Source of the DNA: Phenylobacterium sp. | GTDB taxonomy: Bacteria; Pseudomonadota; Alphaproteobacteria; Caulobacterales; Caulobacteraceae | Assembly (NCBI RefSeq): GCF_030680185.1 | Contig: NZ_JAUXVZ010000062.1 | Coordinates: 1 to 64,000 of the forward strand | Length of the DNA stretch: 64,000 bases | Direction of reading: 5' to 3' | The notes under the pieces: generated by a model | Told to the model about the DNA's origin: nothing | The model's database searches: none | The model's input: only the letters and a program-made list of their open reading frames with translations | Shown here: positions 50,655-61,199 of the stretch, piece after piece | Layout of the letters: each line of letters begins with the position of its first letter | Numbering within the stretch: position 1 is the first letter of the stretch | Translations under genes and position numbers: made by a program

Positions 50655-51950
50655 CTAGCGGCTGAAGACGCCCACCAGCTCCACATGCGGCGACCACAGG
50701 AACTGATCCACGGGCAACACCTGCTCCAGGTGGAAGCCGGCGTCGATCAAGGCGCGGGCGTCACGCGCGAAGGTGGCGGGATTGCAGGAGACGCCGATGA
50801 CGCGACTGACCTTGGAGCCCGCGATCTCGACCACCTGCTCGGCGGCGCCGGCGCGGGGCGGGTCGAAGACGGCCAAGTCGATCTTCTTCATCTCCTGGAT
50901 CAGCAACGGGCGGCGGACCAGGTCGCGGGCTTCGGCTGTGACGCCCTTCAGGCCCGGCGCGGTGGCGACAGCGGCGTTGAGCGCGGCGATGGCCGGGGCC
51001 GAGCCATCGGCGGCATAAACAGGCGCGATCTGCGCCAGGGCGAAGGTGAAGGTGCCCACGCCGCAATAGAGGTCGGCGATCCACTCGGCGCCTGCGGCGG
51101 CCTTGGCCACGAAATCGACCATGGCCCGCTCGGCGGCCGGCACGGCCTGGAGGAAGGCGCCCGGCGGCAGGACCACGCGGACATCGCCCAGGCGCACGCT
51201 GGGGGCCGTCTGGTCCATATAGGCGATCTCGCCGTCCATCGAGACGCGGGCGAAACCGCCGGCCGCGGCCTGCTCGGCCAGGCGCATGCGGGCGTCGGCC
51301 GACAGGCCGCCGCTCTTGCGCTCGACGCCGGTGATGTCGATGTCGATCCCGTCATCGGTGGCGGTGACGTGCAGGGTCGGCGCCGATTTCGGATGCTCGA
51401 ACAGCGGCGCCGCCAGACGGCGCATGGCCGGCAGGGCGGCGGTGATCTTGGGATCGGCGATGGGACAGACCTGAATGTCCACCAGGTCCCACGAATTGCG
51501 AATCTTGTAGCCCAGGCGGGCCTCACCCCGCGCGCCCTGGCGGGCGTGCAGCGCCACGCGGCGACGGCTGAACGGCGGCGAGGCGAAGATCGGCAGGACC
51601 TCGGTCTCGATATGCTGGCGGGCCAGGGTTCCGATCAGGCGATCGCGCTTCCAGGCGAGGTAGGATTCAGTGCGCCAGTGCTGCAGGGCGCAGCCGCCGC
51701 AGAGGCCGAAGTGCGGGCAAGGCGGCTCGACCCGCTCGGGGCTGGGCTCCAGGATCGCCAGGGTCTTGCGTCGCTCGCCGGTCCCGGCCACACGCACCCG
51801 TTCACCAGGCAAGGTGAAGGAGGCGAAGATCGGCCCAGGCGCCAAGCCGTCGCCCTCCCCACCCATCTCGGCGATCGTCACCTCGATCTCGGGGCCGGGT
51901 CCCGGCGGCGGACGGGGGGCGGAACGGCGGACGGGCTTGGAACTTCGCAT
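50655..51950 (-). CDS. SAM-dependent RNA methyltransferase, TrmA/RlmD-like
   Basis: 431 aa from ATG 51950 (51962 is the alternative; neither has a strong ribosome site). The Fe-S cysteines C78, C84 and C87 are in CPHFGLCGGCALQHW, with a fourth Cys in VQVCPIADPK or nearby. The TrmA-type catalytic motifs are FDPPRAGA and GVSCNPATFARDARAL (nucleophilic Cys), preceded by the SAM motif LYCGVGTFTFALAQ. It probably makes 5-methyluridine in rRNA or tRNA; the exact target is not determined. An N-terminal TRAM-like strand region is present. Confidence 0.9.
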   Translation of the reverse strand: MRSSKPVRRSAPRPPPGPGPEIEVTIAEMGGEGDGLAPGPIFASFTLPGERVRVAGTGERRKTLAILEPSPERVEPPCPHFGLCGGCALQHWRTESYLAWKRDRLIGTLARQHIETEVLPIFASPPFSRRRVALHARQGARGEARLGYKIRNSWDLVDIQVCPIADPKITAALPAMRRLAAPLFEHPKSAPTLHVTATDDGIDIDITGVERKSGGLSADARMRLAEQAAAGGFARVSMDGEIAYMDQTAPSVRLGDVRVVLPPGAFLQAVPAAERAMVDFVAKAAAGAEWIADLYCGVGTFTFALAQIAPVYAADGSAPAIAALNAAVATAPGLKGVTAEARDLVRRPLLIQEMKKIDLAVFDPPRAGAAEQVVEIAGSKVSRVIGVSCNPATFARDARALIDAGFHLEQVLPVDQFLWSPHVELVGVFSR

Positions 51951-52124
51951 CCCCAGGGCCATTTCACATTTTGACGCCCGACGCCACGGCTGGCTCGTCG
52001 CAGGCAAGATGAACGAACATGAACGACCCACTCAAGGGCCGTTCAGGAAAGCGCCGCCATATTGGAGATCGACAAGGGCGAGCTTCACCGCCGTCCACGA
52101 TTTTCCGCTCAAGGGAGAGCTACG

Positions 52125-52826
52125 ATGTCCACCCGTTCCACCATCGCCAAGGGCGCCGTCGCCGCGGTTGCGGGCGTCGCCACTCTCGCCGCCGCTGCGG
52201 CCGCCCCGACCATGGCCTCGGCCCAGTCGTACGGCTATTACGGCCAGACCCAGGGCAACACCTATTACGACCCCTGCCGTCGCGATCAGACCAACCGCAG
52301 CACGGCAGGCGCCCTCATCGGCGGAGCGCTGGGCGCGGTGATCGGCTCCAACGCCGCAGCCGGCGGCGTGCGCACCGAAGGCGCTCTGCTGGGCGGCGCG
52401 CTCGGCGCGGCGGCCGGCGCGGCGGTCGGCAATCGGGCCGCAGCCTGCGCGCCCGGCTATGACAACCGCACGACCCAGAACAGCTATTACAACGACGGCC
52501 GCTATTACGATCAGAACCGCTACGGCCAGGGCTATGGTCAGTCCTACGGCTACAGCCAGCCCCAGTATCAGGGCGGCTACTACCAGAGCGGGGCTGCGCC
52601 CGGCTATTACGGTTCGTCCTATGACAGCCAGCGCTACGGCTATTCGTCGAGCTCGTATGGCCAGGCCTATGACCGCTACGGCCGGACCTATTCGGTGGCC
52701 CAGCAGCCCGGCGCCGATGGTTGCAGCATCGCCGAGAGCCCGATCTACATGCCCGACGGCTCGACCCAGAAGCGCTTCGTGCGCGTCTGCCGCGACAATT
52801 CGGGCCGCTATCAGGTCGTCGACTAA
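52125..52826 (+). CDS. glycine-zipper, Tyr/Gln-rich exported protein
   Basis: 233 aa from ATG 52125, GGGAG 8 nt upstream. A signal peptide (ASAQ) is followed by a glycine-zipper segment (AGALIGGALGAVIGSNAAAG then LLGGALGAAAGAAVGNRAAA), which can insert in or multimerise at a membrane. The second half is strongly Tyr/Gln/Gly-rich (YYDQNRYGQGYGQSYGY), with a Cys-containing end, CSIAESPIYMPDGSTQKRFV then RVCRD. It resembles Rickettsia 17-kDa-type proteins in its zipper. Function unknown. Confidence 0.82.
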   Translation: MSTRSTIAKGAVAAVAGVATLAAAAAAPTMASAQSYGYYGQTQGNTYYDPCRRDQTNRSTAGALIGGALGAVIGSNAAAGGVRTEGALLGGALGAAAGAAVGNRAAACAPGYDNRTTQNSYYNDGRYYDQNRYGQGYGQSYGYSQPQYQGGYYQSGAAPGYYGSSYDSQRYGYSSSSYGQAYDRYGRTYSVAQQPGADGCSIAESPIYMPDGSTQKRFVRVCRDNSGRYQVVD

Positions 52827-52850
52827 GACCTGAGCGAACTTGAACAGAAT

Positions 52851-52883
52851 GGGCCGTCCACCTTCGGGTGGGCGGCCTTTTTC
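52851..52883. terminator. bidirectional strong terminator
   Basis: GGCCGTCCACC-TTCG-GGTGGGCGGCC hairpin followed by TTTTT on the + side; the minus side also has a short T-containing flank. It lies between the glycine-zipper gene and convergent tlyA. Confidence 0.93.
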
Positions 52884-52888
52884 GTAGA

Positions 52889-53626
52889 TCACGCCACCTT
52901 GGTCGCCCAGACCAGGAACTCGATGTTCCCATCGCCCCCGGTGATCGGGCTTGGCGCAGAGCCGTTCACGGTCCAGCCGGCGGCGGCCAGGAAGGCTTCC
53001 GCCTCGGCCAGTGCGCGCGCCCGGGCCGCTTCGTCCTTCACCACGCCGCCCTTCCCCACAGCTCCAGGCCCCACCTCGAACTGAGGCTTGACCAGCGCCA
53101 CCAGGTCGGCGCCCGGAACGGCCAGGGTGAGAGCCTTCGGCAGAGCCTTGGTCAGGCTGATGAAGCTCACATCGCAAACGAGGAGTTCGGGCGCGAAGCC
53201 GATGCGATCCTCGTCCAGATCGCGGGCGTCGGTAGCCTCCAGGCTCAACACCCGTGGGTCGCCGGCGATCTTTGGGTGCAGCTGGCCTCGCCCGACATCG
53301 ACGGCGCAGACCCGTCCTGCGCCCCGGCTCAGGCAGACCTCGGTGAACCCGCCGGTGGAGGCGCCGATATCCAGGACCAGCCGGCCCTCAACTCTGATCG
53401 GCCAGGTGTCCAGAGCGTGGACGAGCTTCAGCGCCGCGCGCCCGACCCAGGGATGGGCGGGTTCGGCGGCGATCTCGATGTCTTCGTCCAGCAGGTCGGC
53501 GGGGCGCCGCACGGGCTCGCCGCCGACCATGACCCGGCCCGCCTCGATGGCGGCCCGGGCCTTGGCGCGGCTGTCGAACAGGCCGCGCTCGACCAGGAGA
53601 AGGTCGGCGCGCTTACGGCCCATCAT
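52889..53626 (-). CDS. tlyA: TlyA family rRNA 2'-O-methyltransferase / hemolysin-like
   Basis: 245 aa. An N-terminal S4 RNA-binding domain (RADLLLVERGLFDSRAKARA) is followed by an FtsJ-like methyltransferase domain: LVLDIGASTGGFTEVCLSRG, VCDVSFISLTKALP and LVALVKPQFEVG. In mycobacteria TlyA methylates 16S and 23S rRNA. ATG 53626 follows the ligase stop directly (TGAATG). Confidence 0.93.
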   Translation of the reverse strand: MMGRKRADLLLVERGLFDSRAKARAAIEAGRVMVGGEPVRRPADLLDEDIEIAAEPAHPWVGRAALKLVHALDTWPIRVEGRLVLDIGASTGGFTEVCLSRGAGRVCAVDVGRGQLHPKIAGDPRVLSLEATDARDLDEDRIGFAPELLVCDVSFISLTKALPKALTLAVPGADLVALVKPQFEVGPGAVGKGGVVKDEAARARALAEAEAFLAAAGWTVNGSAPSPITGGDGNIEFLVWATKVA

Positions 53627-55384
53627 TCAGGCGTCAGCCGGTTCCTCGAACAGCTTCTTCAGCTCGTTCTTCAGGATCTTGCCGTTGGCGTTGCGCGGCA
53701 GGGTCTCGTGCCAGAACTTCACCGCGATCGGCACCTTGAAGGCCGCCAGGTGCTCGGCCACGTGGGCCCGCAGTTCCTGCTCGGTCACCTCGGCGCCGGG
53801 CTTCAGGGTCACGACCGCAGCGGGCTCTTCGCCGAGCGTGCGGTGGGGCACACCGACGATGGCGGCGTCCATGATCGCCGGATGGTCATAGAGGACGTTC
53901 TCGACCTCGACGCAGTAGATGTTCTCGCCGCCTCGGATCAGCATGTCCTTGGCCCGGTCGATGATGAAGCAGAAGCCTTCCTCATCCAGCCGCGCCAGAT
54001 CGCCGGTGCGCACCCAGCCGTCGACGAACGTCTGGGCGGTCGCCTCGGGCTTGTTCCAGTAGCCCTTCACCACCATCGGCCCCTTGGCCCACAGCTCGCC
54101 CACCGCGCCGATGGGCAGTTCGGTCACGCCATCGGCGGGATCGACGATCTTCAGCTCGGCCACCGCCGCGGCCGGTCCGCAGCTGTCGGGCCGGTGCACA
54201 TAGTCCTCGGCGCCGTTGCTGGTCACCGTGGCGCAGGTCTCGGTCATGCCCCAGCCCTGGCCGGGCTGCGACTTGGGGAAGGTCTCGCTGAGCCGGCGGA
54301 CCAGTTCCGGCGCCGAGGGGGCGCCGCCATAGGCCACGGACTCCAGGGACGAGAGGTCATAGTTGGCCCGGGCGGGATGCTCGATCAGCTGCCAGGCGAT
54401 GGTCGGCACGCCGCCGGCCGACTGGATCTTCTCGCGCTCGATCAGCTCGAAGGCGCGGACGGCGTCCCACTTGTGCATCATCACCAGCTTGGCCCCGCCG
54501 AACAGGCTGGGGTTCAGCACCGCGAAACAGCCGGTGACGTGGAAGAAGGGCACCGAGATCAGCGACGAACGCTGCGGGCCGTCCGGGTCCGGCGCCGGCG
54601 GCATCTCGCCCCGGCGAAGGAAGCGCCGGGCGCCGGCGGCGCCGGCTGTCAGGATGTTGGAGTTCACACCACGATGGGTGCCCAGGGCGCCCTTGGGCTT
54701 ACCCGTCGTGCCCGAGGTGTAGAAGATGGTCGCGTCGTCATCCTGGTCGATCTCGACGTCCGGCAACGGCAGGTCCGGCAGGTCGGCCCAGTTATTGGCC
54801 TCGCCGAGAACGTCCTCAAGCTTGGTCACTTCCGGATGGGCGATCTCGTCGCTTTCGCGGGAGACATAGACCCGGACCAGGTCCTTGCAGTTGGGCAGGT
54901 GTTCGGTCAGGCGCTCGTAGCGCTCGGCGTCCAGCACGACGACCTTGGCGCCGGAATCGGTCAGGCCATACTCCAGCTCCGGCCCGGTCCACCAAGCGTT
55001 GAGCGGGGTGACGATCGCGCCCAGCGAGGCGCCGGCATAGAAGGCCACCACCCATTCCGGCAGGTTGCGCATGACGATGGCGACCCGGTCGCCCTTGGTC
55101 ACGCCCTGGCTGGCGAATTCCTTGGCCAGCGTCGCCACGGCGCGATGGAAGGCCTCGAAGGAGACGCGCTCGTCCTCATAGACCAGGAATATCCGCTCGC
55201 CATGGGCGCGGCCGGCCTCGACCACGGAGCGCAGGGACGGCGGCGAGTTCTTCCAGGCCTTCATGGTCACGCCGCGCACGGTGACCTCTTCGATCTCCAG
55301 CGGGGAGCCCGGCGCGCCCAGCAGGGCGTGGGCGTCGGCGATGGACATGGCTGGCCAGCCGGGAGGCAGAGCGGCCTCGGTCAT
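53627..55384 (-). CDS. acyl-CoA synthetase (AMP-forming adenylate-forming superfamily)
   Basis: 585 aa. ATP-binding P-loop IFYTSGTTGKPKGALG, motif GWGMTETCA, the hinge/TGD motif VRTGDLARLDEEGFCFIIDR and the catalytic C-terminal Lys in LPRNANGKILKNEL. It activates a carboxylic acid to acyl-AMP and then acyl-CoA. A broad-specificity long- or medium-chain fatty acid ligase is likely, but substrate cannot be told from sequence alone. AGGAGA precedes the ATG at 55384. tlyA follows without a gap. Confidence 0.9.
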   Translation of the reverse strand: MTEAALPPGWPAMSIADAHALLGAPGSPLEIEEVTVRGVTMKAWKNSPPSLRSVVEAGRAHGERIFLVYEDERVSFEAFHRAVATLAKEFASQGVTKGDRVAIVMRNLPEWVVAFYAGASLGAIVTPLNAWWTGPELEYGLTDSGAKVVVLDAERYERLTEHLPNCKDLVRVYVSRESDEIAHPEVTKLEDVLGEANNWADLPDLPLPDVEIDQDDDATIFYTSGTTGKPKGALGTHRGVNSNILTAGAAGARRFLRRGEMPPAPDPDGPQRSSLISVPFFHVTGCFAVLNPSLFGGAKLVMMHKWDAVRAFELIEREKIQSAGGVPTIAWQLIEHPARANYDLSSLESVAYGGAPSAPELVRRLSETFPKSQPGQGWGMTETCATVTSNGAEDYVHRPDSCGPAAAVAELKIVDPADGVTELPIGAVGELWAKGPMVVKGYWNKPEATAQTFVDGWVRTGDLARLDEEGFCFIIDRAKDMLIRGGENIYCVEVENVLYDHPAIMDAAIVGVPHRTLGEEPAAVVTLKPGAEVTEQELRAHVAEHLAAFKVPIAVKFWHETLPRNANGKILKNELKKLFEEPADA

Positions 55385-55580
55385 GAGCGTTCTCCTAATG
55401 CTTGCGCAGGGCTCAAATCACCCCGCGTCGTCCTGGGTGAACAAGCATAACCTGAGGCTGGAGGCAAACATGTGTTCGTCACGGCTCAACCCAGGCTGCG
55501 GCCGCGGGCCGCAGGGGTCTGAAAGAGGTCCTTAATCACGTCAGACCACGTTGAAACCTATGTTTTCTGGAGCGCGCCCC

Positions 55581-57650
55581 ATGGATCCCGCCATCGCCGC
55601 ACGCTTAGCGGCGCTAAATCGGCTCGAAATTCTCGATTCCGCTCCAGAAGCCTCGTTCGACTCGCTGGTCGGCCTGACGGCCCAGATCTTCAATGCGCCC
55701 ATCGCCGCCATCAGCCTCCTGGATGCCGATCGTCAGTGGTTCAAGGCTCGTGTGGGGCTGGATCTGCCGCAAACCGACATCCGCCAGTCCTTCTGCGTCC
55801 ATGCCGTGGCCACGGGGGAAAGGGTGTTGGAGGCGCCCGACACCTGGCTGGATCCCCGGATGGCGGACAATCCGCTGGTCACCGGCGAGATGGGCCTGCG
55901 CTACTATGCCGGCGCCGTGATCCACGCGCCGACGGGCGAAGCGATCGGCGCCCTGTGCGTCCTGGACACCAGCCCGCGGCCGCCGATGAGCGAGGCCGAG
56001 CGGCGGCAGTTGCGCACCCTGGCCGACGCCGTGGAGGACGCCCTGCGCCTGCGGCTGGAACTTACCCTGCATCGGGAGACCGAGGCCCGCCTGATCCAAA
56101 GCGAGGCGAGCTATCGCATGCTGTCGGATCACTGCCACGACATCCTGGTGCGCGCCGACCGCAACGGCCGGATATCCTATGCCTCGCCCTCTACGCGCGC
56201 CCTTGGCTATGCGCCCGAGGAGGTGGTTGGCCGCTGCTTCACCGACTTTGTGCCGCCCAAGGATCGTGAGGCGGTCCTGATCGCCCTGGGCCGGCTGTTC
56301 GACAGCTCGCCGACCGATGAGGTGATGCAAGCGCCCTACCCCGTCCTCACCAGCGCCGGAGACACGGTGTGGCTGGAAGGCGCCTCCAGCCTGGTGCGCG
56401 ACGGACAAGGTCGGGCCACCGAGGTGGTCAGCGTCTATCGCGACGTCACCGCGCAGCGCGCCCTTCAGAAGCGCCTGGAGGCCGCGGTCGAGGCCAAGGC
56501 GGCCTTCCTCGCCAATATGAGCCATGAGCTGCGGACGCCGCTCACCAGCATCCTGGGCTTTTCCGCCTTGCTGGCCAAGACGCCGGACTTGCCCCGGGCG
56601 GCAAGCGCCCATGTGGCGCGTATCTCCACCGCGGGCCAGGCCCTGCTGGCCTTGATCAACGATGTGCTCGACGTCTCCAAGCTGGAGGCGGGTCACATCG
56701 AGCTGGAGCTTGAGCCGACCCATATTCCTGCGCTGGCCGAAGAGGTGCGCGACATTCTTTCGGTGCAGGCCTCGGTCAAGGGCGTGACGCTGCAGATCAC
56801 CGACGAGCTGCTCTGCGCCGACCGACAGGTGGACAGTCTGCGTCTGCGGCAGGTGGTGCTCAATCTGGCGGGCAACGCCGTAAAGTTCACCGATCGCGGC
56901 GCCGTCCGCATCCGCCTTGGCGAGGCCGGCGCAGACGGGGAGCGCCTGCGCATCGAGGTGATCGACAGCGGCCCGGGCATTCCCGAAGCCCATCGCAAGC
57001 GGCTGTTCCAGCGCTTCGCCCAGGGCGATTCCAGCGTGACGCGCAAGCATGGCGGCTCGGGTCTTGGCCTGGCCATTTCAAAAGAGCTTGTGGACCTGAT
57101 GGGCGGCGAGATCGGCGCGGAGAACCGCGATCAACCCGGCGCCTGCTTCTGGGTCGAAATCCCCGCCCCGCAGGCCGCGCCGAAGGTCGCCCCCGCCGAG
57201 CAGCCGAGCGATGTCAAGGCGGCCCCAGGCCTCTCCGGCCGGGTGCTGATCGTCGACGATCATCCTGTCAATCGTGAGCTGGTGCGCCTGTTCATCGGCT
57301 CGCCCAGCGTCACGACGGTGGAGGCCGACAATGGCCAGATGGCCATTGATCTGGCCATGGCCGAGCCCTTCGACCTGATCCTGATGGACGTCAACATGCC
57401 GGTGATGGACGGCCTTGCGGCCACCAGCGCCATCCGCGCCAGTTGCCCGCTCAACGCCGAGACGCCCATCGTCGCCCTCACGGCCCAGACCGGGACCGAG
57501 ATCGAGGAGAAGTGCTTCGCCGCCGGCATGGATGCGGTCTTGGCCAAGCCGATTGCACACCGCGACCTGCTGGCCCTGGCCGCCCAGGTCATGGGTCCGC
57601 AGCCCCAAGGCAAGGGACCAGAGACGGCCAAGGCGCAAACCGCCGCCTGA
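55581..57650 (+). CDS. hybrid sensor histidine kinase (GAF-PAS-HisKA-HATPase-receiver)
   Basis: 689 aa from ATG 55581 (GGAG 8 nt upstream; TTG 55551 and ATG 55560 are alternatives). A GAF domain occupies about residues 10-165 (LDADRQWFKARVGLDLPQTD), then PAS about 180-295, the HisKA domain with phosphorylated H315 (SHELRTPLTS), an HATPase domain (NLAGNAVKFTD, GSGLGLAISKEL), and a C-terminal receiver with D603 in LILMDVNMPVMDG. No transmembrane segment is seen, so it is cytosolic. The input signal is unknown and no cognate regulator gene is adjacent. Confidence 0.93.
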   Translation: MDPAIAARLAALNRLEILDSAPEASFDSLVGLTAQIFNAPIAAISLLDADRQWFKARVGLDLPQTDIRQSFCVHAVATGERVLEAPDTWLDPRMADNPLVTGEMGLRYYAGAVIHAPTGEAIGALCVLDTSPRPPMSEAERRQLRTLADAVEDALRLRLELTLHRETEARLIQSEASYRMLSDHCHDILVRADRNGRISYASPSTRALGYAPEEVVGRCFTDFVPPKDREAVLIALGRLFDSSPTDEVMQAPYPVLTSAGDTVWLEGASSLVRDGQGRATEVVSVYRDVTAQRALQKRLEAAVEAKAAFLANMSHELRTPLTSILGFSALLAKTPDLPRAASAHVARISTAGQALLALINDVLDVSKLEAGHIELELEPTHIPALAEEVRDILSVQASVKGVTLQITDELLCADRQVDSLRLRQVVLNLAGNAVKFTDRGAVRIRLGEAGADGERLRIEVIDSGPGIPEAHRKRLFQRFAQGDSSVTRKHGGSGLGLAISKELVDLMGGEIGAENRDQPGACFWVEIPAPQAAPKVAPAEQPSDVKAAPGLSGRVLIVDDHPVNRELVRLFIGSPSVTTVEADNGQMAIDLAMAEPFDLILMDVNMPVMDGLAATSAIRASCPLNAETPIVALTAQTGTEIEEKCFAAGMDAVLAKPIAHRDLLALAAQVMGPQPQGKGPETAKAQTAA

Positions 57651-57676
57651 TCTGACGGGCGCAGCGATCGCGCTGG

Positions 57677-60343
57677 TCAGCCGACCCCGGCCAGGCGCTG
57701 CAAGGCGGCCTCGAGCTTGGCCTTGGCGGCCTGCGCCTCGGCCATCCGCTCACGGTTTTCCTCGACCACCTCTTCGGGCGCGCGGGCCACGAAGTCGGGA
57801 TTGCCCAGCTTCTTGGCGGTGTGCGCGACGTCCGAGGCCAGGGTGGCGATCTCCTTCGTCAGGCGCGCCCGCTCAGCAGCCAGGTCGATGAAGGCCGCCA
57901 CCGGCAGGGCGAGCGTCGCGCCTTCCACGACAAAGGGAATCGCCCCGTCCGGCGCGCGCTCCACCGCCTGCACGCTGGCCACGCGCAGGGTCTGGCAGAT
58001 GACCGGCGCGGAGCGGGCCAGGACATCCCGCTGCGCGGGGGTGGCCTCAATGACCAGCAGGTCGGGCCGGGCGCCGGGCGGCACGTTCAGTTCGGCGCGA
58101 ACCGACCGCCCCTCACTCACAGCGGCGATGATCAGGCCGATCTCGGCTTCAGCGGCAGCGTCGATCAGGTCGTCGCCAAGCTCAGGCCAGGGCGCGGTCA
58201 TCAGGAAGCCCTGGTGCTGGCGCGCAGCGCCCTCGCCGGCCGTCTGCGCCCAGAGCTCTTCGGTCAGGAAGGGCATGATCGGGTGCAGCAGGGTCAGGAT
58301 GACGTCCAGGATCCAGGCCGCCGTGGCCTGGGTCTCGGCCTTGGCCGCGGCGTCCTCGCCGTTCAGCAGCGGCTTGGCGAGCTCGACGTACCAGTCGCAA
58401 TAGACGTTCCAGATGAAGCGGTAGAGCAGGCCCGCGGCCTCGTCGAAGCCGCAGCCGTCCAGGGCCTTGGTCACGGCCTGGCTGGTGCGGGCGGCCTCGC
58501 CGACGATCCAGCGATTCAGCGGGACCTGCAGCGCGGCGGGGTCGAAGCCGTCGGCCCGGGCGCAGCCGTTCATCTGGCAGAATCGCGTGGCGTTCCACAG
58601 CTTGGTGCCGAAGTTCCGATAGCCTTCAATGCGTTGACGCGACAGCTTGATGTCGCGCGCCTGGCCCGACATGGCCGTCAGGGTGAAGCGCAGGGCGTCG
58701 GCGCCGAACTCGTCCACCAGCTCCAGAGGGTCCAGGACATTGCCCTTGGACTTGGACATCTTCTTGCCCTCGGCGTCGCGAACCAGGGCGTTGATGAAGA
58801 CCCGCTTGAAGGGAACTTCGCCGGTGAAGTGGATCGCCTGCATCATCATCCGGGCGACCCAGAAGAAGATGATGTCGAAGCCGGTGATCAGGGTGTGGGT
58901 CGGATAGAAGCGCGCCAGGTCGCTGGTCTTCTCAGGCCAGCCCATGGTGGAGAACGGCCAAAGGCCTGAGGAGAACCAGGTGTCGAGGACGTCCTCGTCC
59001 TGAACCAGGGGTTCGTCGCGGCCATAGTGCTCGCGGGCGGCGGCCTTGGCCTCGTCCTCGGTCTCGGCGACGAAGGGCTTGCCGTCAGGGCCATACCAGG
59101 CCGGAATGCGATGGCCCCACCAGAGCTGGCGCGAGATGCACCAGGGCTGGATGTTCCGCATCCATTCGAAATAGGTCTTGTCCCAGTTGCGGGGCTCGAA
59201 GACCGTGCGCCCCTCCTCCACCGCCTTGATGGCGGGACCCGCCAGGGTCTTGGCGTCAACGTACCACTGGTCAGTCAGATAGGGCTCGACCACGGCGCCC
59301 GAGCGGTCCCCGTGCGGGACGACGTGGCGGGTCTTCTCGATCTCGCGCAGCAGGCCAAGGGCCTCGAACGCCTCGACCACCTTCTTGCGCGCGGCGAACC
59401 GGTCCAGCCCGCGGTAGTCTTCCGGCGCGTTCTCGTTGATCCGCGCGAAATCGTCGAAGACGTTGATGACGGGCAGGTTGTGGCGCTTGCCCACCTGGAA
59501 GTCGTTGAAGTCGTGGGCCGGCGTGATCTTGACCGCGCCCGAGCCCTTTTCGGGATCGGGATATTCGTCGGCGATGATCGGGATCGGCCGGTTCACGATG
59601 GGCAGGCGCACGGCCTTGCCGACCAGATGCTTATAGCGCTCGTCGTCGGGGTGGACGGCGACGGCGGTGTCGCCCAGCATGGTCTCCGGCCGGGTGGTGG
59701 CCACGACGATCTCGCCCGAGCCGTCCTCCAGCGGATAGGCGAAGTGCCAGTAGGCGCCGTCGACCTCGCGCTGCTCGACCTCGATGTCGGAGATGGCGGT
59801 CTGGAAATGGGGGTCCCAGTTCACCAGCCGCTTATCGCGATAGATCAGGCCTTCCTTGTGGAGCTGCACGAACACCTTGCGGACGGCGGCCGACAGGCCC
59901 TCATCCAGGGTGAAGCGTTCGCGGCTCCAGTCACACGAGGCGCCCAGGCGACGCAGCTGGTTGACGATGGTCCCGCCGGACTTGGCCTTCCATTCCCAGA
60001 TCTTCTCGACGAAGGCGTCCCGACCCAGGTCGCGGCGGCTCATATTGCCGGCCTCGGCCAGCTGGCGCTCGACGATGTTCTGGGTGGCGATGCCGGCGTG
60101 GTCGGTGCCCGGCAGCCAGAGCGCGGCCTTGCCCCGCATCCGCTCGAACCGGATCAGCACGTCCTGAAGCGTGTTGTTCAGCGCATGGCCGATGTGCAGG
60201 GAGCCGGTGACGTTCGGCGGCGGGATGACGATGGAGAACGGCTCGGCGTTCGGATCGTCGGTGGGGGCGAACGCGCCCGACTGCTCCCAGGCCTCATAGA
60301 GGCGGGGCTCGGCGGTCTTGGGATCGAAGGTCTTTTCAAGCAT
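57677..60343 (-). CDS. valS: valyl-tRNA synthetase
   Basis: 888 aa. Class I signatures are the HIGH motif in [17 protein letters not shown] and the KMSKS motif in [15 protein letters not shown]. The C-terminal coiled-coil tRNA-binding arm ([20 protein letters not shown]) ends the protein. It loads valine on tRNA-Val and edits threonine mischarging. The popZ gene lies upstream on the same strand, as in Caulobacter. Confidence 0.98.
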   Translation of the reverse strand: MLEKTFDPKTAEPRLYEAWEQSGAFAPTDDPNAEPFSIVIPPPNVTGSLHIGHALNNTLQDVLIRFERMRGKAALWLPGTDHAGIATQNIVERQLAEAGNMSRRDLGRDAFVEKIWEWKAKSGGTIVNQLRRLGASCDWSRERFTLDEGLSAAVRKVFVQLHKEGLIYRDKRLVNWDPHFQTAISDIEVEQREVDGAYWHFAYPLEDGSGEIVVATTRPETMLGDTAVAVHPDDERYKHLVGKAVRLPIVNRPIPIIADEYPDPEKGSGAVKITPAHDFNDFQVGKRHNLPVINVFDDFARINENAPEDYRGLDRFAARKKVVEAFEALGLLREIEKTRHVVPHGDRSGAVVEPYLTDQWYVDAKTLAGPAIKAVEEGRTVFEPRNWDKTYFEWMRNIQPWCISRQLWWGHRIPAWYGPDGKPFVAETEDEAKAAAREHYGRDEPLVQDEDVLDTWFSSGLWPFSTMGWPEKTSDLARFYPTHTLITGFDIIFFWVARMMMQAIHFTGEVPFKRVFINALVRDAEGKKMSKSKGNVLDPLELVDEFGADALRFTLTAMSGQARDIKLSRQRIEGYRNFGTKLWNATRFCQMNGCARADGFDPAALQVPLNRWIVGEAARTSQAVTKALDGCGFDEAAGLLYRFIWNVYCDWYVELAKPLLNGEDAAAKAETQATAAWILDVILTLLHPIMPFLTEELWAQTAGEGAARQHQGFLMTAPWPELGDDLIDAAAEAEIGLIIAAVSEGRSVRAELNVPPGARPDLLVIEATPAQRDVLARSAPVICQTLRVASVQAVERAPDGAIPFVVEGATLALPVAAFIDLAAERARLTKEIATLASDVAHTAKKLGNPDFVARAPEEVVEENRERMAEAQAAKAKLEAALQRLAGVG

Positions 60344-60403
60344 GGCGGATCAGGGGGTCCATACAGGCCCGCGCGCTTGCGCGAAAGCCGGATGCTGCGC
60401 CGA

Positions 60404-60437
60404 AACGAACGAACCCGCCCTGGCGGGGCGGGTTCGG
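60404..60437 (-). terminator. terminator after popZ
   Basis: On the minus strand CGAACCCGCC pairs with GGGCGGGTTCG and is followed by TTCGTTTCGG, between popZ and valS. Confidence 0.82.
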
Positions 60438-60473
60438 CGACTCACACACCCGAAGGCGCGAGAGACAGAAATT

Positions 60474-61073
60474 CTAGCGTACGCGCCCGCGGGCGATGCG
60501 CTCGACCTCTTCGCGGACCGAGGCCTCAACGATCTGCGGGAGATTGTCGTCCAGCCACTGCTTGAGCAGCGGACGCAGCATCTCGCGGACCACGTCCTCG
60601 AGGGTGCGATCGGTATGCGGCATGCCAATGGCCGCCGAAAGCTGTCCAAAGGCCGAGGCCGCGGCCGTCGCCGCCGTCTGGCTCAGCAGGCCCTCGTCGG
60701 AGGACGGTTCGGCGTAGGACGGCGCGGGTTGCGCCGCGGGCGGGGGCGCATAGGCCGCCGATTCCGGCTCGGCCGCGGCCGGCGCCGTCGTCGGGCTATA
60801 GACGTCAAGATCGCCGACCTGATCGACCCGCTCGGTCAGCTCCAGAGGCTCGTCGTCCTCCTCGGCCGCAGGAGCCTCATAGGCGGGCGCCGGTTCGGGC
60901 TCGGGCTCAGGCTCGGGCGTGTAGGCCGGCGCCTCGGCGGCGGCCTCCTCGGCGGGGGCCTCGCCCTCGTCGGCCTTCGCCTCATCTGCAGGCGCGTCGT
61001 CCTCCGAAATGATGCGGCGAATGGAGGCGAGAATTTCCTCCATCGTCGGTTCTTGGGAGGTCTGATCGGACAT
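60474..61073 (-). CDS. popZ: polar organizing protein PopZ (DUF2497)
   Basis: 199 aa. The N-terminal helix QEPTMEEILASIRRIISEDD and the C-terminal LEDVVREMLRPLLKQWLDDN then LPQIVEASVREEVERIARGR match the DUF2497/PopZ ends. PopZ forms a polar condensate that anchors ParB and cell-cycle regulators. Between them is a long Pro/Glu-rich linker (EPEPEPEPAPAYEAPAAEED), longer than in Caulobacter crescentus (about 177 aa total from memory). The position beside valS and a TolC-type gene supports the call and the order. Confidence 0.95.
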   Translation of the reverse strand: MSDQTSQEPTMEEILASIRRIISEDDAPADEAKADEGEAPAEEAAAEAPAYTPEPEPEPEPAPAYEAPAAEEDDEPLELTERVDQVGDLDVYSPTTAPAAAEPESAAYAPPPAAQPAPSYAEPSSDEGLLSQTAATAAASAFGQLSAAIGMPHTDRTLEDVVREMLRPLLKQWLDDNLPQIVEASVREEVERIARGRVR

Positions 61074-61199
61074 GTGGCCGCCGTTATGACTTCAGGTGAG
61101 AATCCGTGCGCCAGCCTAGGCGCGATAGATCGATCCTGCAATTTTCCCCTGCCCGCGCAAGGCGCTTATCGCCCTGCGCGAAGGCCGCACGCCAAAAGG